Shown one piece after another: positions 11,701 through 23,000 of a stretch of 64,000 bases of DNA. Position 1 is the first letter of the stretch; each line of letters begins with the position of its first letter. Under the pieces are notes generated by a model. The model saw nothing but the letters and a program-made list of their open reading frames with translations, was not told the DNA's origin and searched no databases. Made by a program: the position numbers and the translations under genes. Source of the stretch: Ditylenchus dipsaci (Eukaryota; Nematoda; Chromadorea; Rhabditida; Anguinidae); contig SADC01000348.1 of NCBI GenBank assembly GCA_004194705.1, positions 62,001 through 126,000 on the forward strand, written 5' to 3'.

Positions 11701-11742
11701 ATATCCTTATCTGCACCACAGTATCAAGCTACGAATCCATGA
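8719..11742 (+). CDS. BATH-type protein 1 (coiled coil, MATH, BTB, BACK), frame broken
   Basis: Proteins of this type act as substrate adaptors for cullin-3 ubiquitin ligases and are greatly expanded in nematodes. Exons seen: 8719-8984 (coiled coil, MEAMINDKFVEVGGSIQKLQ), 9026-9118 and 9174-9312 (start of MATH: FLQATFNINN, then WLTVRKSPFGKHLLAVL), a region around 10658-10870 (end of MATH, YEKGNFKMEVEFSVTG), about 10930-11024 (BTB: VESDLTLVVEDCRFSVNKG), 11239-11393 (LLSA, then SSYFKTLFF and EEFLCLLKVIYPP), 11437-11593 (BACK: LLRLSDCYQVKVILNRC) and 11641-11742 (EYCIKEFKTFDDVKKLR). Breaks: a stop in LLSA*SSYF, a frame shift after it, and missing bases near 8936. The intron after exon 3 hosts a 0.9-kb fold-back. 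A TTTTCAG acceptor lies just before the ATG. It could be a decaying paralog or a consensus with indel errors. Confidence 0.75.
9468..10408. mobile_element. Fold-back element with poly-C/poly-G tracts in the BATH 1 intron
   Basis: The left arm holds TACTGTAATATACCCCC and TACTGTCATATACATCCCC; the right arm holds the complements GTATATTACAGTAGC and GTATATGACAGTGGC with runs of up to 16 G. Inward of these, GGGGCCACTT and AAAGTGGCCCC blocks are inverted copies of a repeat also seen near 42560, 44670 and 45820. The centre is a GC-rich hairpin (about 10008-10132) of the same family as 16587-16672. No frame was recognised. Confidence 0.6.
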
Positions 11743-12180
11743 AAATTTAACTTGAAAACATATATAACGGATCGCATTTGTTGACTATCAGTTTGATTTT
11801 TCATCGCTGTTGCCATTAAAATTTGCTTTATTTTTACAGGCTCCTTTCGATAAACGGACCCCTAAATACCGGTCTTCATGGTCCGTTGTATCGAGAGTCC
11901 GTTTCACCGAAAGTCCTTTACCAAAAAAGTTCCATGTGTCTGCTGTAATGAGAGTTTTCGTTAAAAACGAGTGAAAAACACCAACAAAAAAGTAACTACA
12001 GGGCGAAGAAAATTGCTTACTTTCTTTGCCTCATCTACCACAAGTGTCGGTTCGTTCTATTCCCTTATCGCAACCACCCTTCTAAAACAATTTTCAGATT
12101 TTTTTAAATTTTAAAATTTTTCGACCCTACTTGGATATATGGTCCGCTGGGCTTAATCGCTCAAAATTCCACACCGAACC
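11743..12180. other. Post-gene spacer with a small MITE relic
   Basis: A short inverted pair, TTTCGATAAACGGACCCC near 11845 and GGTCCGTTGTATCGAGAG near 11880, looks like a degraded TIR pair. The rest is unassigned. Confidence 0.35.
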
Positions 12181-12184
12181 ATTC

Positions 12185-13985
12185 GCGACAATTCGCCTCC
12201 GGGACAATTCACCTCCCGGGACAATTCGCTTCAGGGCCGATTCGCCTCCGGGACTATTCGTTTCCAGGACAATTCGCCTCCGGTACAAAAAAGTAGTAGA
12301 AGTAATCTTTGAAAAGTCACAGTCAACATACCACATTCAAACCCTTATTTTCGACGTGAAATTGTGTGGTAAATCCTGTTTGATAGTACCGAAACCGCGA
12401 TTTCACCCATCCGAACCCCGAAACCCACGGTAGGTACCTTTAGGTCAGGTGTATGTTAACGTGGATGGCCTGAAAATTTGAAAAAAAAATTAACCGAAAA
12501 CCAACCATGCTATTAAATGTAAAATCATGTGGTGAATCAGGTTTGATAATATCAAATTTGAGTTCACTGAATGATCCCCACAATTAGAGGTAGGTATCCC
12601 TCGTCCAGGTGTATATTCATTTACGGGCGTTAAGCGAATCGATCCACACCAAACTGATTCATACCGAATTGGTCACACACACAAAATGGTAGACACTTTT
12701 CAAATTCGAACATTTTGAAAAATTTTGTAGTCTGAACCGACCAAACCAAGTGGTCGTCCACTTGGAGCAATTTTTTAACTTTTTTGTTTATAAAACCTAT
12801 TTTCTGGACTAACTCGGGAATGCTGAAGATGGTTTGGTAGTGGTGAAATGCCGTCTTGTAAGCTATTTTCTAGTTTTGGCAAGTTCAATTATTTGCCAAT
12901 AACTAAAAAATACCATACAAAACCTTCTTTTACTATTATTGAACCATCTTCAGCATGCCCAAATTAGTCCAGAAAAACAGGTTTCGGAATATGGAAAACG
13001 TAAAAAAATTTTCGCTCCAAGTTGACGACCACTTGATTTTGTTGTACTCAGGTAGTGTAGTGTACCCGGATAGTAATATTTTCGTCTTGTAAAGAACTTT
13101 AAAAATTTAAAATGTTTTTCTATGATCCAAGTTTAGTTCTCATGGATAATCCATGCACTACTAAACCATGTGGTCGTCCACTTGAATCAAAAGAAAGGCA
13201 GCTAAAGTTGGTTATAGCCTGATAATTTTGAAGTCAAATAGTTGTTGTCTCTATTATCTGAGCAGGGGTAAGAATGCGGCACAGGTAACGAACAAGCACC
13301 CACTCGAGTAAAAACAAGCATCCCAAAAAACAGCTTGGCCCCCCTGTTGATTTTTTTTAAATTTATAAAATCAACAGGGGACCAAGCTGATTTTGGGGTG
13401 CTTGTTCTTTACTCGAGTGGGGTGCTTGTTCTTAACCTGGCCTAAGAATGCTTTTATGAACAGGGAGCAATTGTCCATTTTATACAGGTTTCGGTGAATA
13501 CGTGGTAAAAAATTCAATGTAAAAAAGAGATGCAACACCAAACACACGACGTGGGTATCCACTTGGTTCATATGAGTGTCCATTTGGTCAAATGTTTGTC
13601 AGTTTATCTAAACCATCTAAATCTGAGATATTTTATATAACTAGCTGTTTTGATGAACGTATCTAAAATTTGAGTAACTTTAGCGGCTGAAATTTTTCTT
13701 GACTAGCTGGAGACCTCCATGATCCAAGTGGACCATCTAAATGAACCATGTGGATAACAACATGAGAAAATTAGAGCGATCCGGTGATGGATTGACAGAA
13801 AAAGTTCAAAAAATGATTCGAATACAACTACAACATTACCTTAACGGCAAAAATAAAAACTAAGAATAAGCTCATTGTCCGTGGAGTGAACTTACAGACT
13901 GAGCAGGAAATAAAAATGTAATTGAGGCGAATTGTCCCGGGAGGCGAATTGTCCCGGAGGCGAATTGTCCTGGAGGCGAATTGTC
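12185..13985. mobile_element. 1.8-kb fold-back with GGCGAATTGTCC tandem arms
   Basis: The left arm (12185-12282) carries about five copies of a unit like ACAATTCGCCTCCGGG. The right arm (13922-13986) carries four inverted copies (GGAGGCGAATTGTCCC). The interior contains an inverted pair around 12740-13030 with ACTAACTCGGGAATGCTGAA on one side and its diverged complement on the other, and several AAGTGGTCGTCCACTTG palindromes. No transposase was found. Clear target duplications could not be fixed because the flanks are themselves repetitive. Confidence 0.55.
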
Positions 13986-14023
13986 GGTGTCCCATTCCGG
14001 GGTGGGATCTGAAGGATCCAAGT

Positions 14024-14272
14024 TACCGTATTTCCTCTAATAAAGCCCCTCCCCAAAATCCGCTATTTCTTAAATTCATTCTCCTCCTTTTATACCGGGT
14101 TTTTGTTTTCGAACGCCACATATGTTATATACCAAAATGTAGCTGGGAATCTGCGCTACATTTTGGTAATATACATATGTGGCGTTCGAAAACAAAAACC
14201 CGGTATAAAGGAGGAGAATGAATTTAAGAAATAGCGGATTTTGGGAGGGGCTTTATTAGAGGAAATACGGTA
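14024..14272. mobile_element. TACCGTATTT palindromic MITE at a demonstrable TA site
   Basis: It is a nearly perfect palindrome from TACCGTATTTCCTCTAAT to ATTAGAGGAAATACGGTA. It is inserted in a dispersed repeat whose empty form is present near 7263-7305 (GGATCCGAGTTATTTTCTGA), so the target is TA and the TA is duplicated. A diverged sister copy sits at 40888-41121. Non-coding. Confidence 0.8.
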
Positions 14273-14406
14273 TTTCCTGACTGAAAAAATTTAAATTCCC
14301 GCAAAAATTTTGACCAAAAACGACGAGAAAATTTTTGCGGTAAGCAAAAAGTATTTTGCGGGAAATCAAATTTCGGTAATAAAATATGATTTGCGTAATT
14401 TTCAAG

Positions 14407-15900
14407 GGGCAAAGCTTTTCCTTGCTGCAAAAAGACTTGTTTTTGCTCCAAAGGACTTTTTTTTTGCTGCTAATTTTTTTGCTGCAAAAAGACTTTTTTT
14501 TGCACTAAAAAGACTTTTTTGCTGCTAAAAGACTTTTTTTTGGTCCCAAAAGACTTTTTTTTGCTGCTAATTTTGTCTGCTGCAAAAAGACTTTTTTTGC
14601 TGCAAAAATACTTTTTTTTGCTGCTAAAAAAGACTCTTCGTGCTGCAAAAGGACTTTTTTGCTGCTAAAATACTTTTTTTGCTGCAAATATTGTTTTGCT
14701 TCACATGCTTCTTCGCAGCATTTTTCACTAGAAATATCAATTATTATACAATTTTATACTATTTTGTGGTCAATTCGTCCACATTCAATCCGTCCACGGT
14801 CAATTCGTGCATTCGCCAATTCGTCCACACGTCAATTTGTCCACAGGTCAATCAATCACACTTCGAAACCTATGTAGTCCCTTATTCTCCAGATGGGGTC
14901 CGGCTGGACAAGTTGAGTACAGTCAAACCTCTAAATAGCAACCCTCTATATTGCATCCACCTCTATGTTGCTTCCGCTTTCTTGTTTTGGTTAGCCAGAA
15001 AATAAATAACCTATTATCTACCCTCTATATTGCCTCCGGGCAGGGCCGGTCTCTTGCGGGATGCAATATAGAGGTTTGACTGTACATCCTGAAAATTTCG
15101 CGACAAAACCCGACTTTTCATATACACTTAAGTACTCGAGGCACTGTTCGAGGCATGATATAAATATTTATAAGCTCAATCTGGATGATTCCTTTAATTT
15201 TAACGTCGACTGCCTGGAACTTATTCATTTCAGGGGCAAAAATTAAATAAAAACTTAAAAAACTTGCGTAAAACAATTACTTGGAAGATGCTTAAACACT
15301 CTTCTAAAATTATTATAAAATGAGCAAATCTATCCACCACCCCCCCCCCCCCTCCCCCCGAAGTGCATAAGTGCCGACTACCTTAAAGTGGGTACTGTTT
15401 TTTTCATAAATAACCCAGGGTATTGAGATTCTAGTTAGTCAAAACAGAATTTCGGTCTCAGCAAACTGTTTTCAGCACACAATTTCGGGTTAAATAGCAT
15501 GGTTTATTCTTTCCTGAGAGATGATAAAATTTTTGTGGACAAATTGACCACGAAATATGTATAAAAATTGATATTTCTAGTGAAAAATGCTGCGAAGAAG
15601 GCATGTGAAGCAAAACAATATTTGCAGCAAAAAAAGTATTTTAGCAGCAAAAAAGTCCTTTTGCAGCACGAAGAGTCTTTTTAGCAGCAAAAAAAAGTAT
15701 TTTTGCAGCAAAAAAAAAGTCTTTTTGCAGCAGACAAAATTAGCAGCAAAAAAAGTCTTTTGGACCAAAAAAAAAGTCTTTTAGCAGCAAAAAAAGTCTT
15801 TTTGGCGCAAAAAAAAGTCTTTTTCAGCAAAAAAGATTAGCAGCAAAAAAGTCCTTTGGGAGCAAAAGAAGACTTTTTGCAGCAAGGAAAAGCTTTGCCC
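14407..15900. mobile_element. GG-ended fold-back with tandem-repeat arms, 9-bp duplication
   Basis: The terminal repeats GGGCAAAGCTTTTCCTTGC and GCAAGGAAAAGCTTTGCCC are exact complements. The flanking 9 bp, ATTTTCAAG, are identical on both sides (14398-14406 and 15901-15909). Each arm holds many copies of a unit like TTGCTGCAAAAAGACTTTTT. A second, inner inverted pair has units like CAATTCGTCCACA (14770-14850) and GTGGACAAATTGACC (about 15535). The 9-bp duplication and long TIRs fit Mutator-like elements. No transposase frame was found, so it is non-autonomous. Confidence 0.8.
14918..15084. mobile_element. TA-flanked pogo-like MITE nested in the fold-back
   Basis: The left end is TACAGTCAAACCTCTAAATA and the right end ATATAGAGGTTTGACTGTA. 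It lies inside the element at 14407-15900, so it arrived later. Confidence 0.7.
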
Positions 15901-15909
15901 ATTTTCAAG

Positions 15910-16586
15910 TGTTTTGCGGTAAGAAGAAATTACCATCTATTTTTTTGTTATTTTTTATTTTTTTGAGAAATGAGCATATTTTAAGATTTTTATTGATAAA
16001 GAACCAAAAAAAGCACAACAATACAAAATGTTTTTAATACGAAAGTTTTTTTTTATCCCGCGGGCGTAGAAATCATCTTCTCTTGAGTTGAAAAAGGCAA
16101 CCAAATCATTGACCAGTGGCTGAAGTTCCTGAAAGTGCTTTCTTCTCAACCAATTCTAAATATTACTGAAACTAAACTTAGAATTAAAAACAAACCGACG
16201 CTTTTCTAATTGAATGCCAGCAAAGCGGAAGTTTGAAATCAAATATTCTGAATTCTGGAATCGGATTCAGCGTCGAATTTCGGGTCTAGGGGTGCTTTGT
16301 ATATAACAAAAAGCCATTGATGCACTTATTCGGACCATTGATGTATAATGTAAATTCATACGATTGTTTTGCTCATGTTTCTATGAATAGCGAAATTTCG
16401 GAATCCATCCGAAAGTTTTGCCGCGAATGAATGTCGTGACAGGATTTTCCTAAAAACCTGGTAGATAAATTTTATCTGACAGATAACATTTTGTAGGTCA
16501 GATAAAATTTAATTTAAAAAAATTCATTACAAAATTTAAAAAAAATGGATTCCACACTTGCAAACCTATAGAACTTGCTCAGAATT
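15910..16586. other. Spacer without a recognised gene
   Basis: AT-rich sequence. A 64-codon minus-strand frame at 15955-16149 has no supporting motif or splice context. Confidence 0.4.
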
Positions 16587-16672
16587 ATGTCTAGGGTAAG
16601 TGAGTGCGCGCATCTCTAACCTACCAAGCCCCCAGCGCCCGCTTCGGGGGCACGCACATACCTTAGACATAA
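16587..16672. repeat. Stand-alone GC-rich hairpin element
   Basis: The inverted ends TATGTCTAGGGTAAGTG and the complement of CATACCTTAGACATA flank a GC-rich core with CCCAGCGCCCGCTTCGGGGG. Related hairpins are embedded in larger repeats at about 10008-10132, 44798-44910 and 45585-45690. The isolated copy shows that the hairpin is a repeat unit in its own right. Confidence 0.55.
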
Positions 16673-17194
16673 CAAAAGTCTAGTTAGACGCAATAGACGC
16701 AAAAGCTCATCCCTGTATCCAAGTCGCGCCAAATTATTTCAGAGTCTTGTTCTGACATAAATTCATAGATCTTTTAAAACATTCGAATTATTGCTGTGCC
16801 AACATGATAAGATAAAGCGGTGCAAGACCTTGAAACAGTAAAATCGCAGTTGGATACAAATTGTCTTTGGACATACTTTATTCGAATTCGGTCGTTTCAA
16901 AAATTTCGGTTTTTCGCATGTTTTTTTTAAACTTTTTTTAACTTAGGCTTCAGGCTTAGGCAAGGTAGGCCAGCGCATGTTAGGACGGTTTCAAAAGTAT
17001 GCCTCACACTAAGCACCAAAAGGCGCCAATTTGAAAAGTGTATCTAATCACAATTTGTATCTAATCCAATGGCAATCCTTGAAACTGTCATATAGACCAT
17101 CTCGACAAAGTGTTTGATCAGTTGTCCGAATTTTGGGATTTTCTGGTACTCGGGCCGCCTTTCTGGGACTTCGTGCTTCGTACTCTTACCGTCT
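16673..17194. other. Spacer with part of an AGGCTTAGGCAAGG repeat
   Basis: A fragment near 16940-16985 (CAGGCTTAGGCAAGG) belongs to a dispersed hairpin family also present at 20345-20470, 21070-21180 and 42250-42290. No gene was recognised. Confidence 0.4.
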
Positions 17195-17359
17195 TACCGT
17201 ATTTATTCTAATAGAAGGATATGGCCTTCTATTTTTCGACCTCCAAAATTTTTTTGTCTTCGTGTTAAAATTGCAATAAAATGTGGTTTACCTCCCTAGT
17301 TTTGGCCCTAAAGGGTGGCCTTCTATTAGAGACTGGCCCTCTCTTAGAAAAATACGGTA
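17195..17359. mobile_element. TACCGTATTT-type MITE
   Basis: The left end reads TACCGTATTTATTCTAATAG and the right end CTCTTAGAAAAATACGGTA, both bounded by TA. Repeated GGCCTTCTATT blocks lie inside. It is of the same type as 59387-59651. Confidence 0.65.
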
Positions 17360-18036
17360 CATAATTTTCTCGTACTCGTATTCGTATTTTGCTCGTAATT
17401 AGCACTTTAAGTCAGAATTACAATTTTTTGCGTATATTTTTTAATTTCCATGTATTTAACTTTGGATTAAATTTGTGGTGAAAGACATGTTTATTAGACT
17501 TCGCGACCTTTTGCCCAGTTCATTTTGTGCCCTGAAATATGTACGATGGGTTGTCTATGTGTTACACATTTTTACACGCCCATTTTTCATTTATACTGTC
17601 TGCTCAGTTTGGTTATCACTGTAGAGTTATTGTATCAATTGTATCAAAAAAGCATTGTAACATCAATGACAGTTGACTAAGCTGATAATTTTGTAATTTT
17701 TTGTAATTTTTGAACATCAGATCCAAAAATAATATATAAATGACCATTTTTATCGAATGGTCTAACAAATCAAAGCTAGAAGAGAAAAAAGTGAACTCGA
17801 TTTTTATTCAAGTGTCATCAAATTTGGAAATGAAAATTATAATGCTTAAGTTTACAGAAAGCCTTTAATTCTGTCCTGCATAAAATTTCACCCTGTCCAT
17901 TTTTTTGTACTCATGCTCGAAATCAACAATCAGATTGTTAAATAGCCTTTATTCGCCTGATCTACAGTTTATCAAAAAAGCTTTTGTATTGTTTAGGAGT
18001 TTTGAATCATTTGCTCAGTTGATATGTGTCCATCAT
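17360..18036. other. 3' flank of Cys-rich gene A
   Basis: No gene in 17360-17880. From about 17880 the sequence matches the 3' flanks of the two other Cys-rich genes. It includes a minus-strand poly-A signal AATAAA (seen as TTTATT near 17949). Confidence 0.5.
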
Positions 18037-18321
18037 TCACCGACCAGCTTGAATTAACAACAATAATTCCGAAAAGTCAACTGCAACTTACAGTAGCAAA
18101 CTCCTCCACTGCAACGTTGGCCATCATAGCAGTGGTAGCTTCCAATGCAAGAGCACAGCCTGTTATTACAACTCAGAGATCTTTTGCAGTCACTGTTCGT
18201 GAAGCACCTCTGTGCGCCTCCAGCAACCAGTCCAACCACACACTCAAATAAAGTTTAGCGAACAAGTCAAAAAAAGATTTACCATAAGAAAAAGCAGGGA
18301 AACCATAGACTTGGAGAACAT
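18037..18321 (-). CDS. Secreted eight-cysteine peptide, copy A (three exons)
   Basis: Exons 18321-18283, 18242-18092 and 18047-18037 join in phase to 66 residues. Exon 1 and the start of exon 2 give a signal peptide (MVSLLFLM then CVVGLVAGGA). The mature part contains a duplicated four-cysteine module, C-x5-C-x4-C-x-C: first in DCKRSLSCNNRLCSC, then in HCYDGQRCSGGVC, with one more Cys before the first module, making eight. The C-terminus is a short SGR tail on a tiny last exon. A TATAAAAG box lies about 50 bases upstream. Copies B and C (27995-28287, 41510-41802) keep all eight cysteines, introns and flanks. It resembles EB-type or other small knotted extracellular modules, but no function can be assigned. 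Confidence 0.8.
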
Positions 18322-18372
18322 TTTGTTGAATAAAGTAATACACAGGGACACTTGAGAATGTAATTTTCTCTT

Positions 18373-18380
18373 CTTTTATA
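18373..18380 (-). promoter_or_regulatory. TATA box of Cys-rich gene A
   Basis: Minus-strand TATAAAAG, followed by a region (AGAAAATTACATTCTCAAG) conserved in the promoters of copies B and C, where the box sits near 28340 and 41860. Its conservation among the three copies supports a real core promoter. Confidence 0.6.
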
Positions 18381-19042
18381 CTGCTGGGTAAAGAAATTTG
18401 AAAAATGCCCTTTTGATCATCATTAGCTGATTCAACGCTTGTTAGAGGAGAAAAAAAGGCTATTTGAAGACAATATGATTAGGCATGTTTATTTCTGGAC
18501 AAAACAGGAATAACATAATCAAGAAGAAATGTAGACAATAAAATGCTTCCCGATACATCCCGATACAATACGACTATGCGGTTTAATTTTTTTATTCAAG
18601 GATAATCGAGATTCTTAATTGAACTAACACCTCAATTAACACAATTTAAATAAATTTAAATAAAAATAAATTTTATTTTTATTTTATTTTTTGAAACCTC
18701 TAAAAGTCTACCTTTCTAAAATCCTTCAATGAAGTTTTATAGCTTGTTGGAAAGCTGAGATCCTGGGCTACTCGACAATACTAAAACTTTTAAAAAATTA
18801 GCACAAAAATTAAGAGAAAAATGCCAAAATAAAAACAAAGTTAAAATTAGTCGGAAAAAAAATAAATTAGTCGGAAAAAAAAAGTGTTTTAGTCGGAGAA
18901 AAAAGTATTGTCCATTTTTTTTTGCCAACCATAGTGCTGGAAGTATGGTGAAATTGCTCCGGCGGGAATTTTAAAAATATTGTTAAGATTTTATTGTACC
19001 CTCTGTAGTCATAAAAATTGGCAAAATCAGTATGGTTATTTA
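18381..19042. other. Upstream flank of gene A and spacer
   Basis: Promoter-proximal sequence to about 18540 is shared with copies B and C and, degraded, with 42745-42845. The remainder is AT-rich with no gene. Confidence 0.4.
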
Positions 19043-19677
19043 TAGGGTTGTCGAGTCGAGTACTCGAAATCGAGTAATTTCGAGTATTATTCGAAATTTT
19101 TCGAGTTCGAGTATCGAGTAGAGTACTCGAAAATTTCGAGTTTCGAATATCGAGTCGAGTCCAGTACTCGAAAATTTCGAGTTTCGAATATCGAGTCGAG
19201 TCCAGTACTCGAAATTTCGAGTTTCGAATATCGAGTCGAGTCCAGTACTCGAAAATTTCGAGTTTCGAATATCGAGTCGAGTCCAGTACTCGAAATTTCG
19301 AGTTTCGAATATCGAGTCGAGTCCAGTACTCGAAAATTTCGAGTTTCGAATACCGAGTCGAGTACTCGACTCGAAAATTTCGAGTTTCGAGCATCGAGTC
19401 AAGTACTCGAAAATTTTGAGTTTGAAGTATATAATTTAATAATTAAAAATGTGCTCGAGGACAAAAATTTTCTTTTTCATAGCTTTATTATGCTTTACCA
19501 ACTACAAATGATTAAATTTTTAACCAAAATTTCGACAAATTTCTACTCGAAATCGAGTAATTTCGAGTATTATTCGAAATTTTTCGAGTTTCGAGTCGAG
19601 TCGAGTACTCGAAAATTCGAGTATCGAGTATCGAGTCGAGTCGAGTACTCGAAAATTTCGAGTACTCGACAACCCTA
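19043..19677. mobile_element. hAT-like MITE built of TCGAGT tandem repeats
   Basis: The ends TAGGGTTGTCGAG and CTCGACAACCCTA are perfect complements. The 8-bp flanks GTTATTTA are identical (19035-19042 and 19678-19685). The body is dominated by a tandem unit of about 41 bp containing GAGTCGAGTCCAGTACTCGA and by shorter CGAGTACTCG palindromes. The long open frames across it are a by-product of the repeat. The ends and 8-bp duplication fit the hAT superfamily. Confidence 0.85.
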
Positions 19678-19685
19678 GTTATTTA

Positions 19686-20084
19686 CTTTTTTAACAGTTT
19701 ATTTTGATCCTTCTTTGGGTCGGCCACAAAGACAGCTGAAGGAGTGTACAAAAAAGCTTTACGGAAAAAGTATATGAGAAAGAGCCTATTCTATGAATAT
19801 TTATGAGTAATTCTTAGGTCAATTTTGTTTTGCTTTTTTTGCCCAATACAACTGAGTAGTGTAATAGTAATCAACCGAAGCGATCAACAGATGCTAATGC
19901 TTCAACAAAAAATTATAGCAGCCTTTATCTAATTTTTGTTCAGCATATCTTTTTTGATAAAAAAATGTGTTAGATTTGGATCGCGAAAATCATTTGGCTT
20001 CATTTAAAATATTTGCTTTCTATTAAAATTTTTATTTTACGTTTAAGACGATTTATTACTGACTTTCTACACAAGCTGATTTCA
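19686..20084. other. Upstream region of the dynamin gene
   Basis: No gene or element was recognised between the hAT MITE duplication and the dynamin start codon. Confidence 0.4.
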
Positions 20085-23000
20085 ATGGAAAGCTTGATTC
20101 CGATCATAAGCAAACTGCAGGATGTTTTTACTGCGATTGGCTCGAGGGCTTCAGAGTTGGAGCTGCCCCAAATTGTTGTTGTTGCTCACAGGTATTTTTT
20201 CTATTAATTATAAATTCACACCGTTGGTAAAAGTTTTCAACTCAAATACATTCAAGTTTCGATATAGTAGTGGGACCCTGAAGTTGGCTTTATTCCACAA
20301 TGGGGGTTTTTTCGCCTTGATCCCCTGCTGTTTTTTAGGACTTTTTAGGCTTTAGGCTTAGGCAAGATTAGGCCAGCGTATGTTAGGACGGGCTCGAACG
20401 TATCTTAGACTCATTTTTAAGTCTATTCTAAGATACGCTGACCTGAACTTGCCTAAGTTTAGCCTTAAAAATCTCAATAAAAACAACAGGGGGCCATGGC
20501 AAACCATCCCCCCCCCCCCCCCACATTGTGGAATAGGGCCCTGAAGTTTGTTACCGCCTAATGTCTGACACTTTTTTACCTCAATTTTGAATGCCTGTGC
20601 TGAAATTTATTTGTCCGACAAATAAAAAAATCGTAGTGATTGTAATTTTATCGGTCTTTGTTGAAAATCAAACAATTTCTCCATTAAGACCAGTGGGTCT
20701 CGATATAATAGCACCTGGTTTGTTAAATGGGTGCTACTATATAGTAAAAATACGGGGAAATTGTGTGCTTTTCAAAAAAACGATTGGAAAGACAGGAATC
20801 CTTGCAATTTTGCGGATCAGACTGAAGAATCAAGTTTAAAAGAAAAATCATACTTTGCAAAAGTCTTTAAAAATAGGAGTGAAAAATGGTGAGCCCTAGG
20901 CGTAAACAAACTTGAGAGAATATATACAAGACTTGATTGTATGATATGTGCAATTTTCGTTAACGCGATTGAAAATGATCCTCTGAAGTATGATTAGAGA
21001 AATAGCCCTATGAAAAAATCACGCCTATTTTTTGCCTTGGAACCATCTGTTGACTTTTTAGTGTTTTTTCAGTCTTAGGCAAGGGTAGACCAGCTTATAT
21101 TAGGACGGACTCAAACACTTACACCAAACAACATGTTTGACTTCGTCAAACATACTCTGACCTACCCTTGCTTAAGTCTAAAGCCCAAAAAATACACAAA
21201 ATCAACAGGGTTGACTAAGGCGAAAAATGGGCCCGATTCTTTAATAGAGCCAGAGAACCGTTAAAACCCAAAATTCAGAAGATTAATGTCGCAGAATAAT
21301 TGCAAAAACTTTATTGTTCTCTACACTTTTAGAGTGCTGGAAAGAGTTCAGTGTTGGAAGGCATTGTGGGACGCTTTTTCCTGCCTCGAGGCAGTGGCAT
21401 AGTTACTCGTCGGCCACTCATTCTTCATCTTGTCCACACTGCTCAAGATGATCCCATTAGAAAGCGAGAAGAAAGTAAACATCTTTAAATATTTTCTAAT
21501 GTATGATTTAAACTTTATTTAAACACTTTAGTGGTGCTGCAAGATGATTGGGCCGTTTTGAGCACAAACCTGCTGAATTCTTTGAAGACTTCAACAACAT
21601 TCGTCTGGAGATTGAGGCAGAAACAGACCGGGTCACGGGCACCAACAAGGGTATTTCCAGCAGTCCAATCAGCCTTACTATTTACTCAGATAGTGTGGTC
21701 AACCTATCCGTCGTAGATTTGCCCGGAATCACAAAAAATCCAATTGGGGACCAGCCGAGAGACATAGAGGTTGAAATCTGTGTGCAAGTTGTATTTTTTA
21801 ATCTGTATGTATTTATAGAAACAAATTCGAAACATGATTTTGAACTACATTACCAACGCGAACTCGTTGATCTTGGCGGTAACACCGGCTAACCAGGATT
21901 TTGCTAACTCTGAAGCCCTGCAAGTAGCTAAGGAAGTAGACCCTGAAGGTATTTTGAAACATTTCGAAAAATTGTGCTACAGCTAATTCTGCAGATCTAG
22001 TTGCGGTTTCAATCAATTTTTTACAAATATAACTAAAAAAAGAGTATATTAATTAAAAACACATATTTTCATTCTAAGGTGATCGAACCTTGTTGTTCTG
22101 ACCAAATTGGATATCATGGACAGGGGCACTAATGCTGTAGAGGTCAGTTCATCAAAGCAGCTGTAAATAATTATCCATGATGTTGAGTTTTTCATTTTTA
22201 TAGGTACTTGAAGGCATGGTCATTCCAGTCAAGTTAGGCATCGTTGGAGTGATTAACCGATGCCAGGAAGACATCAATAACGGAAAAAGCATAGACGATA
22301 GCGTGAAAGATGAGGTGATTGTTTTTTACTAATTTAAAAAGAAACATAGTTAATATAAATTTGAATTTTTAAGGAAGCTTTTCTCGCCAAAACATATCCC
22401 ACTATTTGTTCAACCCATGGCACCAAGTATCTATCCAAGACTCTCAATTTGGTAAGCACTGCTAATATAATAAAAACCGTCGCAGTTGATTGCAATGGAC
22501 ACTTTGACTTTATGAATTTGCCTTTTTTTGATTTTTGAAAAGCCCCATTCATACTCCCGCGGGACACGGGACACGGGACACGGGACAATTTTTCAAACAC
22601 GTTTTTGTCTCTATCTCGGCTCCCAGCCATCATTTTTCACTACTTTTAATAGATCTACAAGGCAACAGACCATGCTCTACAACATAGGGATAACAGATTT
22701 GCCATGATCAGTATCGAAAACGGTTTTTAGGCTGTCCCGCAGGTCAATGTCCACGGTACAAATATAGGAATTTGTCCACGAGACATTGACCTGCGGGACA
22801 GCCTAAAAACCGTTTTCGATACTGATTATGGCAAATCTGTTATCCCTATGTTGTAGAGCATGGTCTGTTGCCTTGTAGATCTATTAAAAGTAGTGAAAAA
22901 TGATGGCTGGGAGCCGAGATAGAGACAAAAACGTGTTTGAAAAATTGTCCCGTGTCCCGTGTCCCGCGGGAGTATAAATGGGGCTAAAGAAAACTCAAAA

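Noticed and set aside
14640..15005. 121-codon frame in the fold-back arm
   Set aside because: It runs through iterons and a nested MITE and has the composition of the repeat, not of a protein.
18867..19402. Overlapping open frames of 175 and 120 codons on the minus strand
   Set aside because: They are produced by the TCGAGT tandem repeat inside the hAT MITE 19043-19677; the sequence repeats itself with the unit and has no splice or start context.
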